DNA from: Crambe crambe
Taxonomy: Eukaryota; Porifera; Demospongiae; Poecilosclerida; Crambeidae
Direction: 5' to 3'
Length of the DNA stretch: 64,000 nucleotides
Assembly: GCA_963924555.1 (NCBI GenBank)
Contig: OZ004586.1
Coordinates: 5,476,501 to 5,540,500, forward strand
Shown here: positions 35,801 to 50,200 of the stretch, piece after piece
How the letters are laid out: every line of letters starts with the position of its first letter
How positions within the stretch are numbered: the first letter of the stretch is position 1
Translations under genes and position numbers: made by a program
The notes under the pieces: generated by a model
Database searches by the model: none
What the model saw: the letters and a program-made list of their open reading frames with translations, nothing else
What the model was told of the DNA's origin: nothing

Positions 35801-38224
35801 AACAAGTAACGTAATGTTTCTGCTCTTCAGCTTCATTCTTCCCATCTCAATACTTACTACTGTCATAAAAGAGCCGGAAATTACATCCCATCTTCTCTTT
35901 CTCAGTCATTGCTCAGCAAACGCTGGTAGTTCAGTAAGGCCAGCGCCATTTTTTTCCTAGACAAGTAATTTGACGTCACGTATGTACGTACTAATGCGCT
36001 ATATTAACAACCCTTACCCAACTCAGGAGATAGTTCTAGCATAATATATTCTAGAGCTTACCAAAAAGCTAGCTAGTCAGCCATGAAAGCTTCGTGCATG
36101 GAGAATGCAACAGCAGAGAGTCATATGAAAAAATTACCAACAACTTTCCAGCTTATAAACTAAATTATTATCTGTGCTACCTTCGGTACCTTGTTTAGCT
36201 TGTATCTTGTAGCTTGTACCTTGTTGCTCTTCCCTAGGCTTTAGTTTGCATTCTGCATGAACTAGCAGCTAGCTAATTGGATAGATGGAAACCCCACCCC
36301 CTGGGAAGCTTATTCACGTGACTACTGTTACCTTGGCATGCGACTACACAGGAAAAAATCTAAGCATTCTGTAACAGGTATGTAACAGGACAAAAATCAG
36401 TAAACCCTAGGCACCGGAAGTACTAATTTTTGATCTTCAGGCAGGTGGGGGAGCAGGTCTGATACAGTCCAAAAAATACGGACCTGTTACAGACTTGTAG
36501 ATTTTACTGACCTGTTATAGACCTGTGTACAGGTCATAACTGGTATGTGGGGCAGTCCAGACTTGTTACAAGTTGTAGATTTTTTGCTGTGTAACTAAGG
36601 CAATGTGGAACATTTGAGTCACAGCAAGCAACATTCATTTGTGCTTCAACTTCTTGTGGATTTTGCTGTTGAGTTGGCAGGCAGCTGCATATGTAATGCT
36701 TACGGTAGTCTCTATTCAGTGGACTGGATTACCGGAATCTCTTTTCAACCTCAATTTAACCCCAAAAATCGGCTATTAATGTTCCAAGTAAAGTACAGTG
36801 GAACCCCCAATGTATATGACTTAGAAAAAGTGTCCTAAATAGAGAGGTATTTGGATTTGAGGGGAGAAATAAAACTATTGCATTGGGACTAAACAATGCA
36901 TCCTGAGATTATACAGTGTCCTGATTTCAGGGTGTCCAGATTAGGGGTTCCATATACTTGTGAAGGGTGACATTATCTTTATAATATTATCCAGACTATG
37001 GTCGTTTCTTGCATTTTTATACACACAGACTAGCTATAGCTATATATTTCTCAGTTGGAAGTTCAAACGCAACTGTGTCTTAGCTGCTGAAAAGGGAACT
37101 TAGCAATGGAGTAGCTTACTATTACATTATCCTTCCTTCCAATCCAGCAATGAGAACAATAGGTAGTCAGAGTATGGGGTACATAGGAAGAATAGTTGCT
37201 CCCTCTGGGACAGGTTTTTGATGAGTAAATAATTTCTACCTAGCTACCAGCATTCTAGCTAAAACAGTTTGTTAGCAGTGCCATAGTATCAAGGAGCCCC
37301 CAATGTAGTTACAGCTGTTATACATGAAACCCTTTGCTTCTATGCTGAAATATTATCCAGTTTATAGTATTGAAAATGAATTTTTGTGGCTAAATTTGCC
37401 TATCTAGTAGTCCAGTCCAGTCCAGTCCACTGAACAGAGATTACCAATGCTTACCACTAAGCACTCCTAGTGACTACAATCCATTTAGCCCTAGCCTACA
37501 ACATGCGTATTATACACACACTGTGCTACTATTTATGACATGTACCATATACCTTATGTACACCTGGGGCATTTTGGTAGATATAAAGGAAAAAATATTT
37601 ATTCTAAATAAAAAAGAGAAGTAGGGATGGCTGTGTGCGGTTCAAAAAAGTTCAGCAACAAGAGAGTGAACTTCAGTCAAGTAACCCCTTACCCATCACC
37701 AACTACGAGCCAACTATTCCTACTTCACTCCCCATAATGAGATATAATTTAAGGGAGTGAAGTAGGAATAGTTATCTCATAGTTGGTGATGGGTAATTGG
37801 AGATTTCATCATAATATTGTATGAGCCGAAATGAATCTGATCTGGAAGATCTATACAGTTTATAATAAGATTGCCATTGACCTAATTTTGTATATAATTT
37901 TTAAGGCCTTTACTGATATGTACCTGATATACTGTTGCATCAAGGATTGATTCATAACCAGACTAGTGCCTAGGGTTTACGCTCAGAGCATCGAGAGACC
38001 GACTTCACTAATCAGTTGCGAGGTCAAGGTCCAAGAATCACATGTATGGGGCGGGCCATAAAAATGTCTGCCTCGTTGTAGGTTGAAAGCTAACAAAATT
38101 GGAAAATGATGTGCTATTTTTGAACATGTCGATTTAAAGGTAAAGGATTATAGCGCAGTCATTTCTGAGTAGATTGGTATAAGAATTATAGCATTTGAAT
38201 GAACCATTTCTGAAATAAGTTGCT

Positions 38225-38262
<38 letters not shown>

Positions 38263-41200
38263 GACCAGATGAAAACGGCGATTTTGGAAGTCGCTGTAAA
38301 ATGATACTGCTTTGTTCTCTGCTCTTCATATTTGAGTCCTAGCACATTGAAGGTGTTCTGTCTTCAAGTTAGGAGTTGCTGACTGCAGGAGGGTAAGTAT
38401 TCTGGAGTTATGAAAGAAAATATTAAGTACTACTCCAATGGAGCATCCGTGCCATCCCTACTTAGAGAGTACTAATCGTACTCTCTGATACAATTTCAAG
38501 GAGTCATGGCCACTCGCTCGCTGAATAATAACTGTACAAAGGCGGAGTTTTGAACTAGAGTCATGGCTAGAAAGAAGTTAGTTTCTTGCTCCCTGGTGCT
38601 ACTAAAAGCCTAGAGAAGATAAACAAGGTACTGAAGGTAGCATATTTGGCTTAAAATTAAATAATTTTATACTTGGTATGTGGTTGCCCTTGAAAAAAAG
38701 TGTGCACGTATGAAATCCACGAGACTGAGTTAATCGTTTACCTGATATTTCCATGCAATGTTATCACACATGAAATAGTGCATGCTGTATGATAATGATG
38801 ACTTTGCTAGGCTGGCAATGAGTAGCTTATCACAGAGACAAAAAAGGTTATAATAATTAGGCTTTTGTGTATACTGGCATAATCTGAGCATAGATTAAAT
38901 GATTCAACTATTGATAGCAACAACAAAAAACAACTAACCTGTAAACAAGCATAACCATAGTGGATTCTCCTGGATCCAAAGATCCCTTTGGGGGTGAAAC
39001 AATGAATAATTCATTATTTATGATGCTTAATTCTTGCTTTTCAGCATCATCCAATGTTCCATAGTCAGCCCAATACTCAGGTTCTAACCATATATCAGTT
39101 GATTTTTGAAACGCCCTATAAAGCAAAATTTATTGGTGAAAAATTAGCAATAGAAGCTCTCATGGGGAGTGAAGAGTAGTCTTCTCGCAGGGCCAGAGTG
39201 AAATAGGGATAGAATAGTTTGGTAATATGGGTGTGTTTAGAGGGGTAGGCTCTCTTATTCTGAACTTTATACACAGCCATCTCATAGGGAGTGAAGTAGG
39301 GATAGAGCAGTTGGGTAATATGGGTGTGGTTATTGAAATTAGCTCTCTTGTTCATAAAATTTTTCAAACTTTACACACAGCCTTCTATTTCTCTATTTAA
39401 ATATAATATCTGTGCATGTATCTATAGAATCAGAGACACTAGTTTTTTTGTAACTAATGGACAACTGGATGCTTGCTAGTGTGATCCTCCCTGATATAAA
39501 GTTGTCCCAAACATGTATTGTACCATGCAGTTTATTGGAGGTTTCATCTTGTAGGAGTGGATTTGAAGTTAAACTGATCTGGAAGGACAAATGCTGATGG
39601 AGTTCGTACACTATAATAAAAATATTCATGTACCAGGTGGCATAAGCAATTATTAAGGCTTGATTCATAATCAGATCAGTGCCTAGGGTTATGTTCTGAG
39701 CATCGAGAGATCGTAAGAGAGAAAGCTCACCTATAAATACTCTTCTTCTTGACTGATCAATCATTATAACACCCGGGTGACAGAAAATATGGTAGAGAGA
39801 TTCATTAGTCAGACATGAGGACAAGGTCCAAGAATCAAGGGGGTGGTTATATTTCTATATAGTGCACTGCCTTGTTGTAGGTTGAAAGCTAGCAGGTTGT
39901 AAGATAGCGCGCTATTTTATAACATGTTGAGTTAAAGGATTATAGCACAGTCAATATTGTATAAAAGTTATAGTATTTATGAACCATTTCTGAAATAAGG
40001 CCGTGAAAGATGATAAACGACTAGATGAAAATGGTGATTTTAGAAGTTGCTGTAAAATGATACTGCTTTGTCTTCCAGTCTTCATAATTGAGCCCTAGCA
40101 CATTGAACGTCTTGCTGACAGTAAGAGAGAAATATTCTGGAGTTATGAAAGAAATGCTCCAATGGGTCAGCTTATTCCACCCCTATTAGAGAGTACTATC
40201 GTACTCTCTGATAATTGAACATGTACATGTTGACAGGTCTCAATGTGGTTGAAGTGGCCCATGACATCCAGCGACAAGTATCCAATCATGTGACCAAAGT
40301 ATCATTTGATACATGGCATGGTGTGAAATCCTTGTTGTACATGTTTATTGGTTATTCTACACTTACTACAGGAATTAAGAATGTCAATAGAGAATGAAGA
40401 AAATAACTCAAAGATCGTAATTGGACATGTGCTACTGAGTTATCAGATAAATATGAATCAGTATACAGAGTATTTTTGCTATGTTGTTTTGTTTTGTATT
40501 ACAAAACTAGATGCAACTCCCTTCTGTGATCCCCTACAGTGCAGAGTTCTTTCTTTCTTGGGTACTCTTCATCTTCCCAGATGCCCAACTCTTTCAGTGT
40601 CTGTCAAAATTTGCGGCCGGTAGAATACGTGCCTCTTTTCATTGTTTCTGTCCACCTCTTTTATAACCAAAAATCGTATTGGTTCTGTCTCTATGGAACT
40701 TCATTATACTGTCTACATGGTAAGATCTCTACTCTCTTCTTAACCAGTTATTGTACATCAGAGATTTCCCAAGCTCATGAATAATTCTTAAGTTAATAAG
40801 GCAAGTAGTTGCACAGCTATGAAGAGTTGAATTACAGTTTCGTTATTGATACAACTGAGGGACAATCTAGAATGCTATCGCATTGCAGAGAAGCTCAGCT
40901 GCAGCTGCTAAAGAAGCCAAAACTCAACACAGCCTTGTGTTGACTATTCTTATTTCAGTTGTGAAAATTTTTTCAGTGATAACATTGTAGACACACTTAG
41001 AGGTAAAACAAAGTTTATAGCTATCAAGTATTTAGGTAGCAGCCAGTAAATGCAGGGCCAGATGAAAAAGCAACACTCGAGTTTTGATCACTTTTTGGCA
41101 TTAGAGTGAGAAATTGAACAGCAAAAAAAAAAGTCCCATAGCTCTTGCCTACAGTAACTTCTTCGTTGCAAAAACTTTTATCTGGCAGTTCATGTAATAA

Positions 41201-44200
41201 GAATAAAGTCAGCACATAGCTGCAGTTCAAGAATATTGACATAAAAAATAGAGCTAGGTATGGCTGCTTTAGCAGTGAGTTTCTAGTATTCCAAGAGTGA
41301 CTCATTTGCCCTCAGTTGTAGAGTAATTGGTATACTGGCTACTAAGATTACACTTAACAATTAAATATGCCCTAGGTTATTCTCTTCAAGTGCAAGCTAG
41401 CCCCTTGGTTGCTTTTTAACATCTTCTATTTTTCTTCTAAGTGTTTTAGACTAGGATGAAATGATTGAAGTTGGTAAAGGTCAGCACACTTGAAAATGCC
41501 AGAGTTCTTTTTGTATTACTTGGTCATAGTGAAAGTCAGAAGACACAAAAAAGTATGTATACTAATAGAACATAGCTTACTTCTAGCGTAGGCCATCTTA
41601 CACATTTCAACTTGTAATCCTATGAAGTAAGGTACCACACATGCACAATATAATTTGTGATGATGTTTTAAGGGTGTGTGATTTGAACTTTTAAATTGAA
41701 GACATTCGTTCATCTCGGTACTGTGTCTTGGAACTTTGGTGCTGAGACAAAATAGCTATCAATATGGAATTAATTAACAAAGGAAAGGAGCATTAAGCCT
41801 CGGTTTTGTCATGTATCTAAAGCTCTTTAATTATACACCTATTACAATTATTATGGAAATAAGTAAAAACAAACCAAAAAAACAACAACAAAACAAAACA
41901 AATGAAGTGTGAAGGGTACAAGTTAAAATCAAACTGATCCCACAAAATTCAATTTTGCAAAATATACATTTAATTCATGTAATTAAATCACTTTGCATGT
42001 CATATTTCTGGCATCATTATATCAGATTCAGTTGTTCTACCAATTGTAGCGTGCCAAATTTATTGTTCAAATATTTTGATTTAATAATAGGGATGACCAT
42101 GTAAAAAGTGAAGGAACAAGGGTGAAGTCGTGGACAATTGAGATTATAAGTAGGTACAAGGTGATGTGCCCACATTAATTTTGACGCTTCCTTTTTTATA
42201 TATATATGGTCATCCCTATACATATTTGACTTTTACTTTTGTAATTTTTATGTACTCCAAGGGTATTAAGAGAAAATGATTACCATAATGGGCAGGGTAA
42301 AACAGACTAGCAATTGAATAAAACTCATCTCTCTAAATGAGACAATTTGATTGGTCCATGTGATATGTGATAAATACTCTATATTACATGCCTGCTCGGC
42401 TTATCAAAGTGGATTGTAGGTGCTTGGCTTATCTAAGTGCAATGGAGCTTCCTGGTTGGAACCACAAATTACATGACTCTTATCTCTGATATTGCTATAT
42501 AGTAGAAGTTGAGGTGCTTTGTTACATATAAATTCAGCATGAAATAAAATTATTTGTCTCATTTTAGAATAAATAAATTATTGCACCCATCAGTATATGG
42601 ATTCCACACGAGGTGGGCGATACTTCCCGAGGCCACATCATGGTATTCCTTACTGAAGGGTGTAATAATTATTAATTATCAACTTACCATTCAGTAGTAA
42701 CATCCCCATCATTTTTTATCAAAATGGAAACCATGAAATCTTCTGAATTTATTGGAGCAGCCCCAAAGTCACAGTCAACCATTGTTTTTGACCCAGCTGG
42801 AAGTGTATGCTGTAAACTATGTCGTGTAGCAATGGTATAACGCAACTCTGATGCATCAGGAATATCACGCAGAACTTTATTGATCCTGGAATAAGACATA
42901 CAATTAGTGGTATTAACTATTTGTGTTATACCACATAAAACATGTAAAATTGATTGTGGGATCGATATAATATAATCCTGTATATTCAGGTACATATATA
43001 CACTACAGTATACCCTCGATTATCCGAAACCTTGATTATCCGGATGGAAAATATTAAAGGTCAAAGTTTAGAATACACATTGCACGTGCACAGTACTTCA
43101 ATTAATTACAGCTGTTATAGATCTATCGATGATTAAAGAGTGGTAGAGTTCGTTCTGGGTCCACTATAATCAGTTTTCTACCTAGCTGTAGTGTTTATCA
43201 TAGGTTTTAGCTAGCTAGAGTGCTTGTCATAGTTAATAGCCAGCCTAATTGTCATGATCAACTGAAGTTCAGGTTTGTCCATTCATGAGCTGATTAACAC
43301 CCAGCCAATTCTGCTAAACATTATGACCGATAATTTTTTAATCTCATACACAGCACTCTCCATGACTCTTTATCCATTTTCCTTTTCTTTTGGAAATAGA
43401 TTCAAAGCATAAGTCCAAAATAGTGCGTACTCAACAGAAGGAGAAATATCTTGTCCTACCATTTCAATTGTGTCTACCACAATCCATCAGTGAAGTCAGA
43501 TGGATCTGAAGACCAGCACCGAGTGGCCATCCAGGCTGTGCTACCATTCACTACACATATCTGTCAGGATAACACCCCTGACATGCAATCCCAACTGTGG
43601 ATTAACACTTATGTCTGTGTTTAATTGTTACTTCTGTGTGTCATGTGAAGTTATGTTGTGCTAATGTGTGGACTCTTTGATGTATGTCTAGAACTTTCTG
43701 TGTGTGTGGATTTATTGGATTCTGAAAGTAGAGAGATAGCTAGCTGATCTAGGAGAGATCAGAGTAGTTCTGTTGTTTTTTGTAACATTTACTATAATAA
43801 CATTTTAAAAGCTGCATCTGCTCGCTACTTGTGGTGCATTGTTGACGAGAGTTCCTGACATTTGGTGGCAGCGCGATGACCGAAGAACCCAGAAGGACAT
43901 GGAAGGCTACAGCTCAACATGAGTCAACAGAGATGATGGCGATGTTTATGGAGATGTTGAAAGTCCAGGATGAAAGACGACGTTTGGAGGAAGAAAAGCG
44001 CCGAGAGGAGGAGGCTCGACGCTTGGAGCAAGAAGAAGAACGTCGACGTTCGGAAGCAGAAAAATGCCGAGAGGAAGAGGTTAGACGACTGGAACGAGAA
44101 GAAGAAAGACGCCACGAATGGGAGCAAGAGATGCAACAAAGACAGGAGAAGCTGATGGAATTGTTTTTGAGAAGAACAGAGGAACCAAAGGACCCAACTA

Positions 44201-47200
44201 TGCCTCGTGCAAAGTTGCACAAATTTGTTGAGGAAAGTGATGATATTGAGGCATTCCTTGAGGGTTTTGAGGCAACTGCAACATCAGAAAAATGGCCCAA
44301 GGAGAGATGGACAAGTCAGCTTGTAACTGTGCTGTCAGGAAAGGGATTGTTAGCCTATTCCAAGCTGGATGCCGAAGCAAAACAAATGTACGAAACAGTG
44401 AAGACACAGGTGCTTGAGGCCTACAGCGTGTCTGCAGATGTGTACAGATTGCGATTCTTGGACAATACTTATGATCGGAAGAATCCAAAGCAATGGGGTC
44501 GTCGGGTGAAACTCCAGTTCGATCGCTGGTTACAAGCAAGAGATATGGATGCTTACACCTTGATGTTGCTGGAGAGGTTACTGCAACAACTGCCCACAAG
44601 ACTACAAGTTAGGATGAGGGAACTTCAACACAAGACATTTGACGACCTACTGAAGTCCATCTGTGCCCATGAAAGTGCTTGGATAGCTGATGAAAGAAAT
44701 GGCAGAACCAAGTGGCAAGGAAGAAGCAATCATCCAGATGATAAGGGAAAGGAAGCAAATCTCAAATCTGAAGGACATTCTAAGTTCCAAGGGAAGGAGA
44801 AGTTGAAGAAGTCGAAAGATGGAGAGAGCAGCGGAGAAAAGAAATGGGACCGTGAGCGAGGGCCCAAGTGTTTCAACTGCCAGAAGTGGGGTCACATCAA
44901 GGCACGGTGCCCAGAAGCAGCTGAAACTATCAACTATGGAGGACAAGACCGAGAGAATAGAGACCAAACTCGATGGCAGATGGAGGGCAAGGTGAATGGA
45001 AAGCCTTCTAAGAAGCTACTGCTTGATAGTGGAGCTACCCGTACATTTGTCCACCCAAGGATGTTGACAGATAAGGATATGTTGGGCTGGAAGAGGTTGT
45101 TCAAGACAGCGAGTGACAACCTGGTCCAATTACCAATGGCAAGAGCCAAGATTGAAGTGGAAGGAAAGCAGTACGATTTGACGGTTGCAGTGTCGGACTC
45201 AATTGAACTTGATGCACTTTTGGGGAATGATATTCCAGACTTCCCAAAACTTCTAATGATGGCAGCCAGGAATTATGACAGTGCTTTGGTGGTAACGAGA
45301 GCACAGACCCGAAAACAAGAACAAGAAGATATGGAAGCCAGGCAGAGAGAAGCAGAAGATGAAGTACACCCAGAACCATTGCTAGAAGATAACACCATGG
45401 AGAGATATGAACTCTCAGAGTCGGACCTCAGAGATTCGGGTGCTGAGGACAGAATCTATCGAGATGATTCGGAAGCTGCTGAACATTCAAATGTTGAACG
45501 AGAAAGTGTGGAAATTGCTGACAGTAATCTGGGTGATCTCTACGAACTGGACCCTTCTCTTTTCATGCAGGTTTCCAAAGACAAAAAGAAACTGACCAGA
45601 GCAGAGAAGAGGCAACAGAGGCAGGAGTTCACTAGGGTGAAAGAGGCTACTAAGCAGCGACCTGAGACCATTGACAAAGACAAGCTAGCTGCCTTGCAGA
45701 GAGAGGATCCTACTTTGAAAGACGCTAGGAGACAGGCAGACGATAGCAAAGGACTCTACTGCTGGAAAGATGGCCTGCTTATCCGACACAAAGAGGACCC
45801 TGACTCAGATGTTCACTCACTTAACCCACTTCTTGTTCTCCCACAGGTATGTCGTGAGGAAGTCCTCAAGATGGCTCATTCTACTCCAATTGCTGGACAC
45901 TTTGGAAGGAAGAGAACACTCAGCCGACTGAACACCAGATTCAACTGGCCAGGAATCAGGAAGGACGTCGCCCAGGTGTGCAAATCTTGTCCAAAATGCC
46001 AGAAAGCAAACCCAGTGAAGAGTATGAGGGTACCACTCCAGCCACTGCCAGTGATTGATGTACCTTTCCGAAGAATAGCCATGGATGTTTTTGGCCCTCT
46101 AAAAAGGACAAAGAGAGGAAATAAGTACGTGTTAGTCATCATGGATTACGCAACCAAATGGCCTGAAGCATTTCCATTGAAGATGGTTGACAGTGAGACA
46201 GTTGCAAGAACTCTCATTGAAGTATTTGCCAGAGTAGGAATTCCAGATGAAATCTTAACAGACAACGGCTCCAATTTCACCTCCAAGCTGATGGAAAAAT
46301 TTCACGCTCTGACAGGAGTCAAACATATCAGGACTAGTGCGTACCACCCTGAGACGGATGGCATGGTCGAAAGATTTAATGCTACATTGAAGAAGACCCT
46401 AAGGAAGTTGGTTGACAAGTCGACAGAAGATTGGGACCTATGCCTGCCATACCTGATGTGGGCCTACAGAGGAACAGAACATGCTTCAACCGGATATTCA
46501 CCCTACGAACTTGTCTATGGCAAGGAAATGAGAGATGGACTGGATGAACTTGCAGAACGTTGGAAAGAAGATACTACAGATCCAGTACCAGTCGTGGAAT
46601 ACCTGAGGCTGCTCAGAGAAAGAATGGAACGAGTGCGAGAGTCAATGAGAGAGAATGAACAGAAAGCCAAAACTCAACACAAGAAGTACCATGACAGGAA
46701 AACAACCACCCGAGATTTCAAAGAGGGAGATATGGTGCTAGTCTTCCTCCCCAAGAAGCAGAATAAGTTGCTGACAGAGTGGCTAGGGCCGTACCCTATC
46801 CTACAGAAGAAGTCAAACGTCACTTACGAGGTAGACATGACAGATCACAAGAAGAGGAAACGAACTTTCCACGTGAACGCCCTCAAACAGTGGAATTCGC
46901 CAGTCCCAGCAGTGTTACTTGCAGCAGAGTGTGAAGATGTCGAACCATTGACCTGGAATGACAACCAAGAAGAAAAGACAAGTAGTAATCAACTTTCTCC
47001 CAACCAGCAGAGAGATCTCAAGGAGCTAAAAAAGGAGTTTGCAGATGTTATTAGCGACATACCGGGAAGAACAGATGTTATTGAGCATAGTGTGGACACG
47101 GGAGAGGCGAGCCCAGTCAGGCTGCCGCCTTACAGGATTCCCCAAGCACTAAGAGACACCTTGAGAGAAGAAATCAAAGAGATGCTGACACAAGGAATCA

Positions 47201-50200
47201 TTGTGCCATCAACTAGCGAATGGGCTGCACCAATCATCCTAGTACCCAAAAAAGATGGCTCCAAACGACTGTGTGTTGACTTTAGAAGGTTGAACCACGT
47301 TACCAAAGCCGATCCATACCCCATACCCAGAGTAGAGGAACTGATCGACCGTCTGGGAAATGCCAAATACATCACGGCGTTAGACCTCACAAAAGGTTAT
47401 TGGAAAGTACCGGTTGAGAAGGAAAGTCAAAAGAAGACGGCTTTCATCACCCCATTTGGGAAGTATGAGTTCACAACGATGCCCTTTGGATTAATGGGAG
47501 CACCCTCAACCTTCCAGCGTCTGATGGACAAAGTTCTGGAAGATGTTCACAATTTGCAGCTGCATACTTGGATGATGTTATCATTCACAGTGACACCTGG
47601 GAGCAACATGTACAACACCTCACGTGTGTTTTTCAGAATTTGAGAAAAGCTGGCTTAAAAATCAAAGAGAAGAAATGCCAATTTGCCAAGAACTGTTGTA
47701 ATTATCTCGGACATGTTGTAGGTGAAGGCAAGGTTCGTCCTGAAATCTGCAAAATCGAAGCTGTTCGAAATTTCAAGAGGCCTCAGACAAAGAAGGAGGT
47801 CAGAGCCTTCCTCGGACTTGCAGGCTACTATAGAAGATTTATCAAGGATTTTGCCACTATCGCAGCACCTCTATCTGACCTGACGAAGGCCTCAGCTTCA
47901 AACAAAGTTGAATGGAAAGAGGAGCAAAACAAAGCATTTGTAGAGCTGAAGAAACGACTGACAGCTGAACCGATACTGAGAAACCCAGATTTCTCCATAC
48001 CATTCATATTACAAACCGATGCGTCAGACCTGGGAATTGGATCTGTGCTAACACAAGTGGATGATCAAGGAGAAGAGCATCCAGTGGCATTTGCATCACG
48101 AAAACTACTACCAAGGGAGAGACGATACGCTGCTGTCGAGAAGGAGTGTCTTGCGGTTGTGGAAGGCATACGAACCTTCCGAGTTTACTTAGAAGGAAGA
48201 CATTTCCAAGTACAAACTGATCACAGATCATTGGAATACTTACACAAGATGAGAGACAGTAATGGGAGACTGTCAAGGTGGAGCCTTTACCTCCAGCCAT
48301 ACGATTTCTCCATCAATCATCGACCAGGAAGACAAAATGGAAATGCGGATGGACTCTCTCGAGAAAATTCTGCCCCCACTATTGCCGACTTGAAGGAGGG
48401 GGAGATGTCAGGATAACACCCCTGACATGCAATCCCAACTGTGGATTAACACTTATGTCTGTGTTTAATTGTTACTTCTGTGTGTCATGTGAAGTTATGT
48501 TGTGCTAATGTGTGGACTCTTTGATGTATGTCTAGAACTTTCTGTGTGTGTGGATTTATTGGATTCTGAAAGTAGAGAGATAGCTAGCTGATCTAGGAGA
48601 GATCAGAGTAGTTCTGTTGTTTTTTGTAACATTTACTATAATAACATTTTAAAAGCTGCATCTGCTCGCTACTTGTGGTGCATTGTTGACGAGAGTTCCT
48701 GACAATATCATAATGTAACTGTACATACCACTGGGGCATTTTGGAGTGTAGACCTAGATATCAGCACAGCTGTGCTACCATTCACTACACATATCATAAT
48801 GTAACCATAGATTATATAGACTACATAACTGGGATTGGAAATGCCCCATAGCAATAATACAATCTGCATGGTACCATCCGTATTGCAGTGCATGGAAGAG
48901 CTGAAAAAGCTTAGCATGGAAGAATCAACCTCTTGAAGTTCTGAAGTAAGTCCATAGCATAGCTAGTAACTTCACCACCTTACTCGAGCAAAAGGCAAAT
49001 TTTTGCTGCTAAGATATCCATACCAGCCTGTTTTGGCTTTATGTACCTGTATCCTCTTACATGAAAGAATAAATATGCAACTTATAGTTTCAGAGTATAG
49101 TTTACACTCTCATACCTGAACTTTGCATGTATTCAAGAGTTTAAGACATCAACTGGGTGTGTCTTTTCGTACCTTTTAAGTTATTTCGATTTATATTCAT
49201 AACAAATAATTATTCCTTCATGCCCTGCACCTATGCTTTCCAAATGTATGCATTCCTTTGCCAAGAAAAAGCTCAATGATTAGTTTTTTATATTGTATTC
49301 CACAGGGATGATCGACTGAGAGGGAGGCTTCAATATCTTCACTCATAGTTCGGGCAGGGTGCAAAGGTGAAGAAAGAAATCACCAGGATCAATGGATGCA
49401 CATTTGATACCCAAATTTGATAATTGTCTTTTTTCTTGTTGTAATAATATTGCGTTTCCAAACCCGGTTATGTAGTCTATACAATTTATGATGTAACTGT
49501 ATATACCACTTGGGCATTTTGAGTGTAGACCTAGATATCAGAGAGTACTATAGTAATCTCTAGGTAGGGATGGCACAGATTGCCCCATTGGATTAATACT
49601 TAATTTCATAACTCCAGAATACTTCTCTCCTACAGTCAACTCCTAACTTGAAGAGAGAACACTTTCAATGTGCTATCTAACCTGGTCACAATAAAAAACA
49701 AATAGGCAAGTAGGGATGGCTGTGTGTAAAGCTCAAGAAAAAATTTATGAACAAGACAGCCTACCCCTCCCAATTTCAATAATCACACTATCCCTACTTC
49801 ACTCCCAATAGAATGAAGTAGGGATAGTAATTAGGAGGGGTAGGGACTCAATAGAAGATAAAGCAATATTATTTTACAACAACTTCTAAAATTGCCATTT
49901 TCATCTGCATCATTATCATGATCATCACCATCATCACTTATTTCAGAAATGGTTCAATTCAAATTCCATAATTTTTATACCACACTACTCAAAATTGACT
50001 GTGCTATAATCCTTTAACTTGACATGTTCAAAAATAGCACGTCATTTTCAACTTGCTAGCTTTCAACCTGCAACATGGACCTTGACCGCACAACTGACTA
50101 GCAAATCTGTCATTAGCTTTCTCTCGATGCTCAGAGCGTAAACCCTAGGCACTAGTCTGGTTATGAATCAAGCCTTGATGTAATACTAATCAAGTATATC

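Larger units (their letters stand above)
43557..48709 (+). mobile_element. LTR retrotransposon, Ty3/gypsy-related, with 5-bp TSD
   Basis: Two 299-bp LTRs beginning TGTCAGG and ending CCTGACA, no differences seen by eye, and a 5-bp duplication ATATC (43557-43561 and 48705-48709). A TGGTGGCAGCGCGA stretch just after the 5' LTR is the candidate tRNA primer site, and GAAGGAGGGGGAGA before the 3' LTR is the polypurine tract. Gene order is gag, protease, integrase, reverse transcriptase, RNase H. No envelope-like ORF is present. Sense orientation is opposite to the host gene CFAP65. Confidence 0.95.

Noticed and set aside
41024..41305. 93-codon minus-strand frame in a CFAP65 intron
   Set aside because: No recognisable domain, no splice support, flanking exons already join in phase.
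43007..43060. CAGTATACCCTCGATTATCCG resembling a pogo/Tigger terminal repeat
   Set aside because: Only one end is visible before the LTR element, so element boundaries cannot be supported.
43914..44599. Minus-strand open frames opposite the gag region (up to 133 codons)
   Set aside because: They mirror the Glu/Arg-rich coiled-coil codons of the retrotransposon gag and show no family features; the plus strand is clearly coding.
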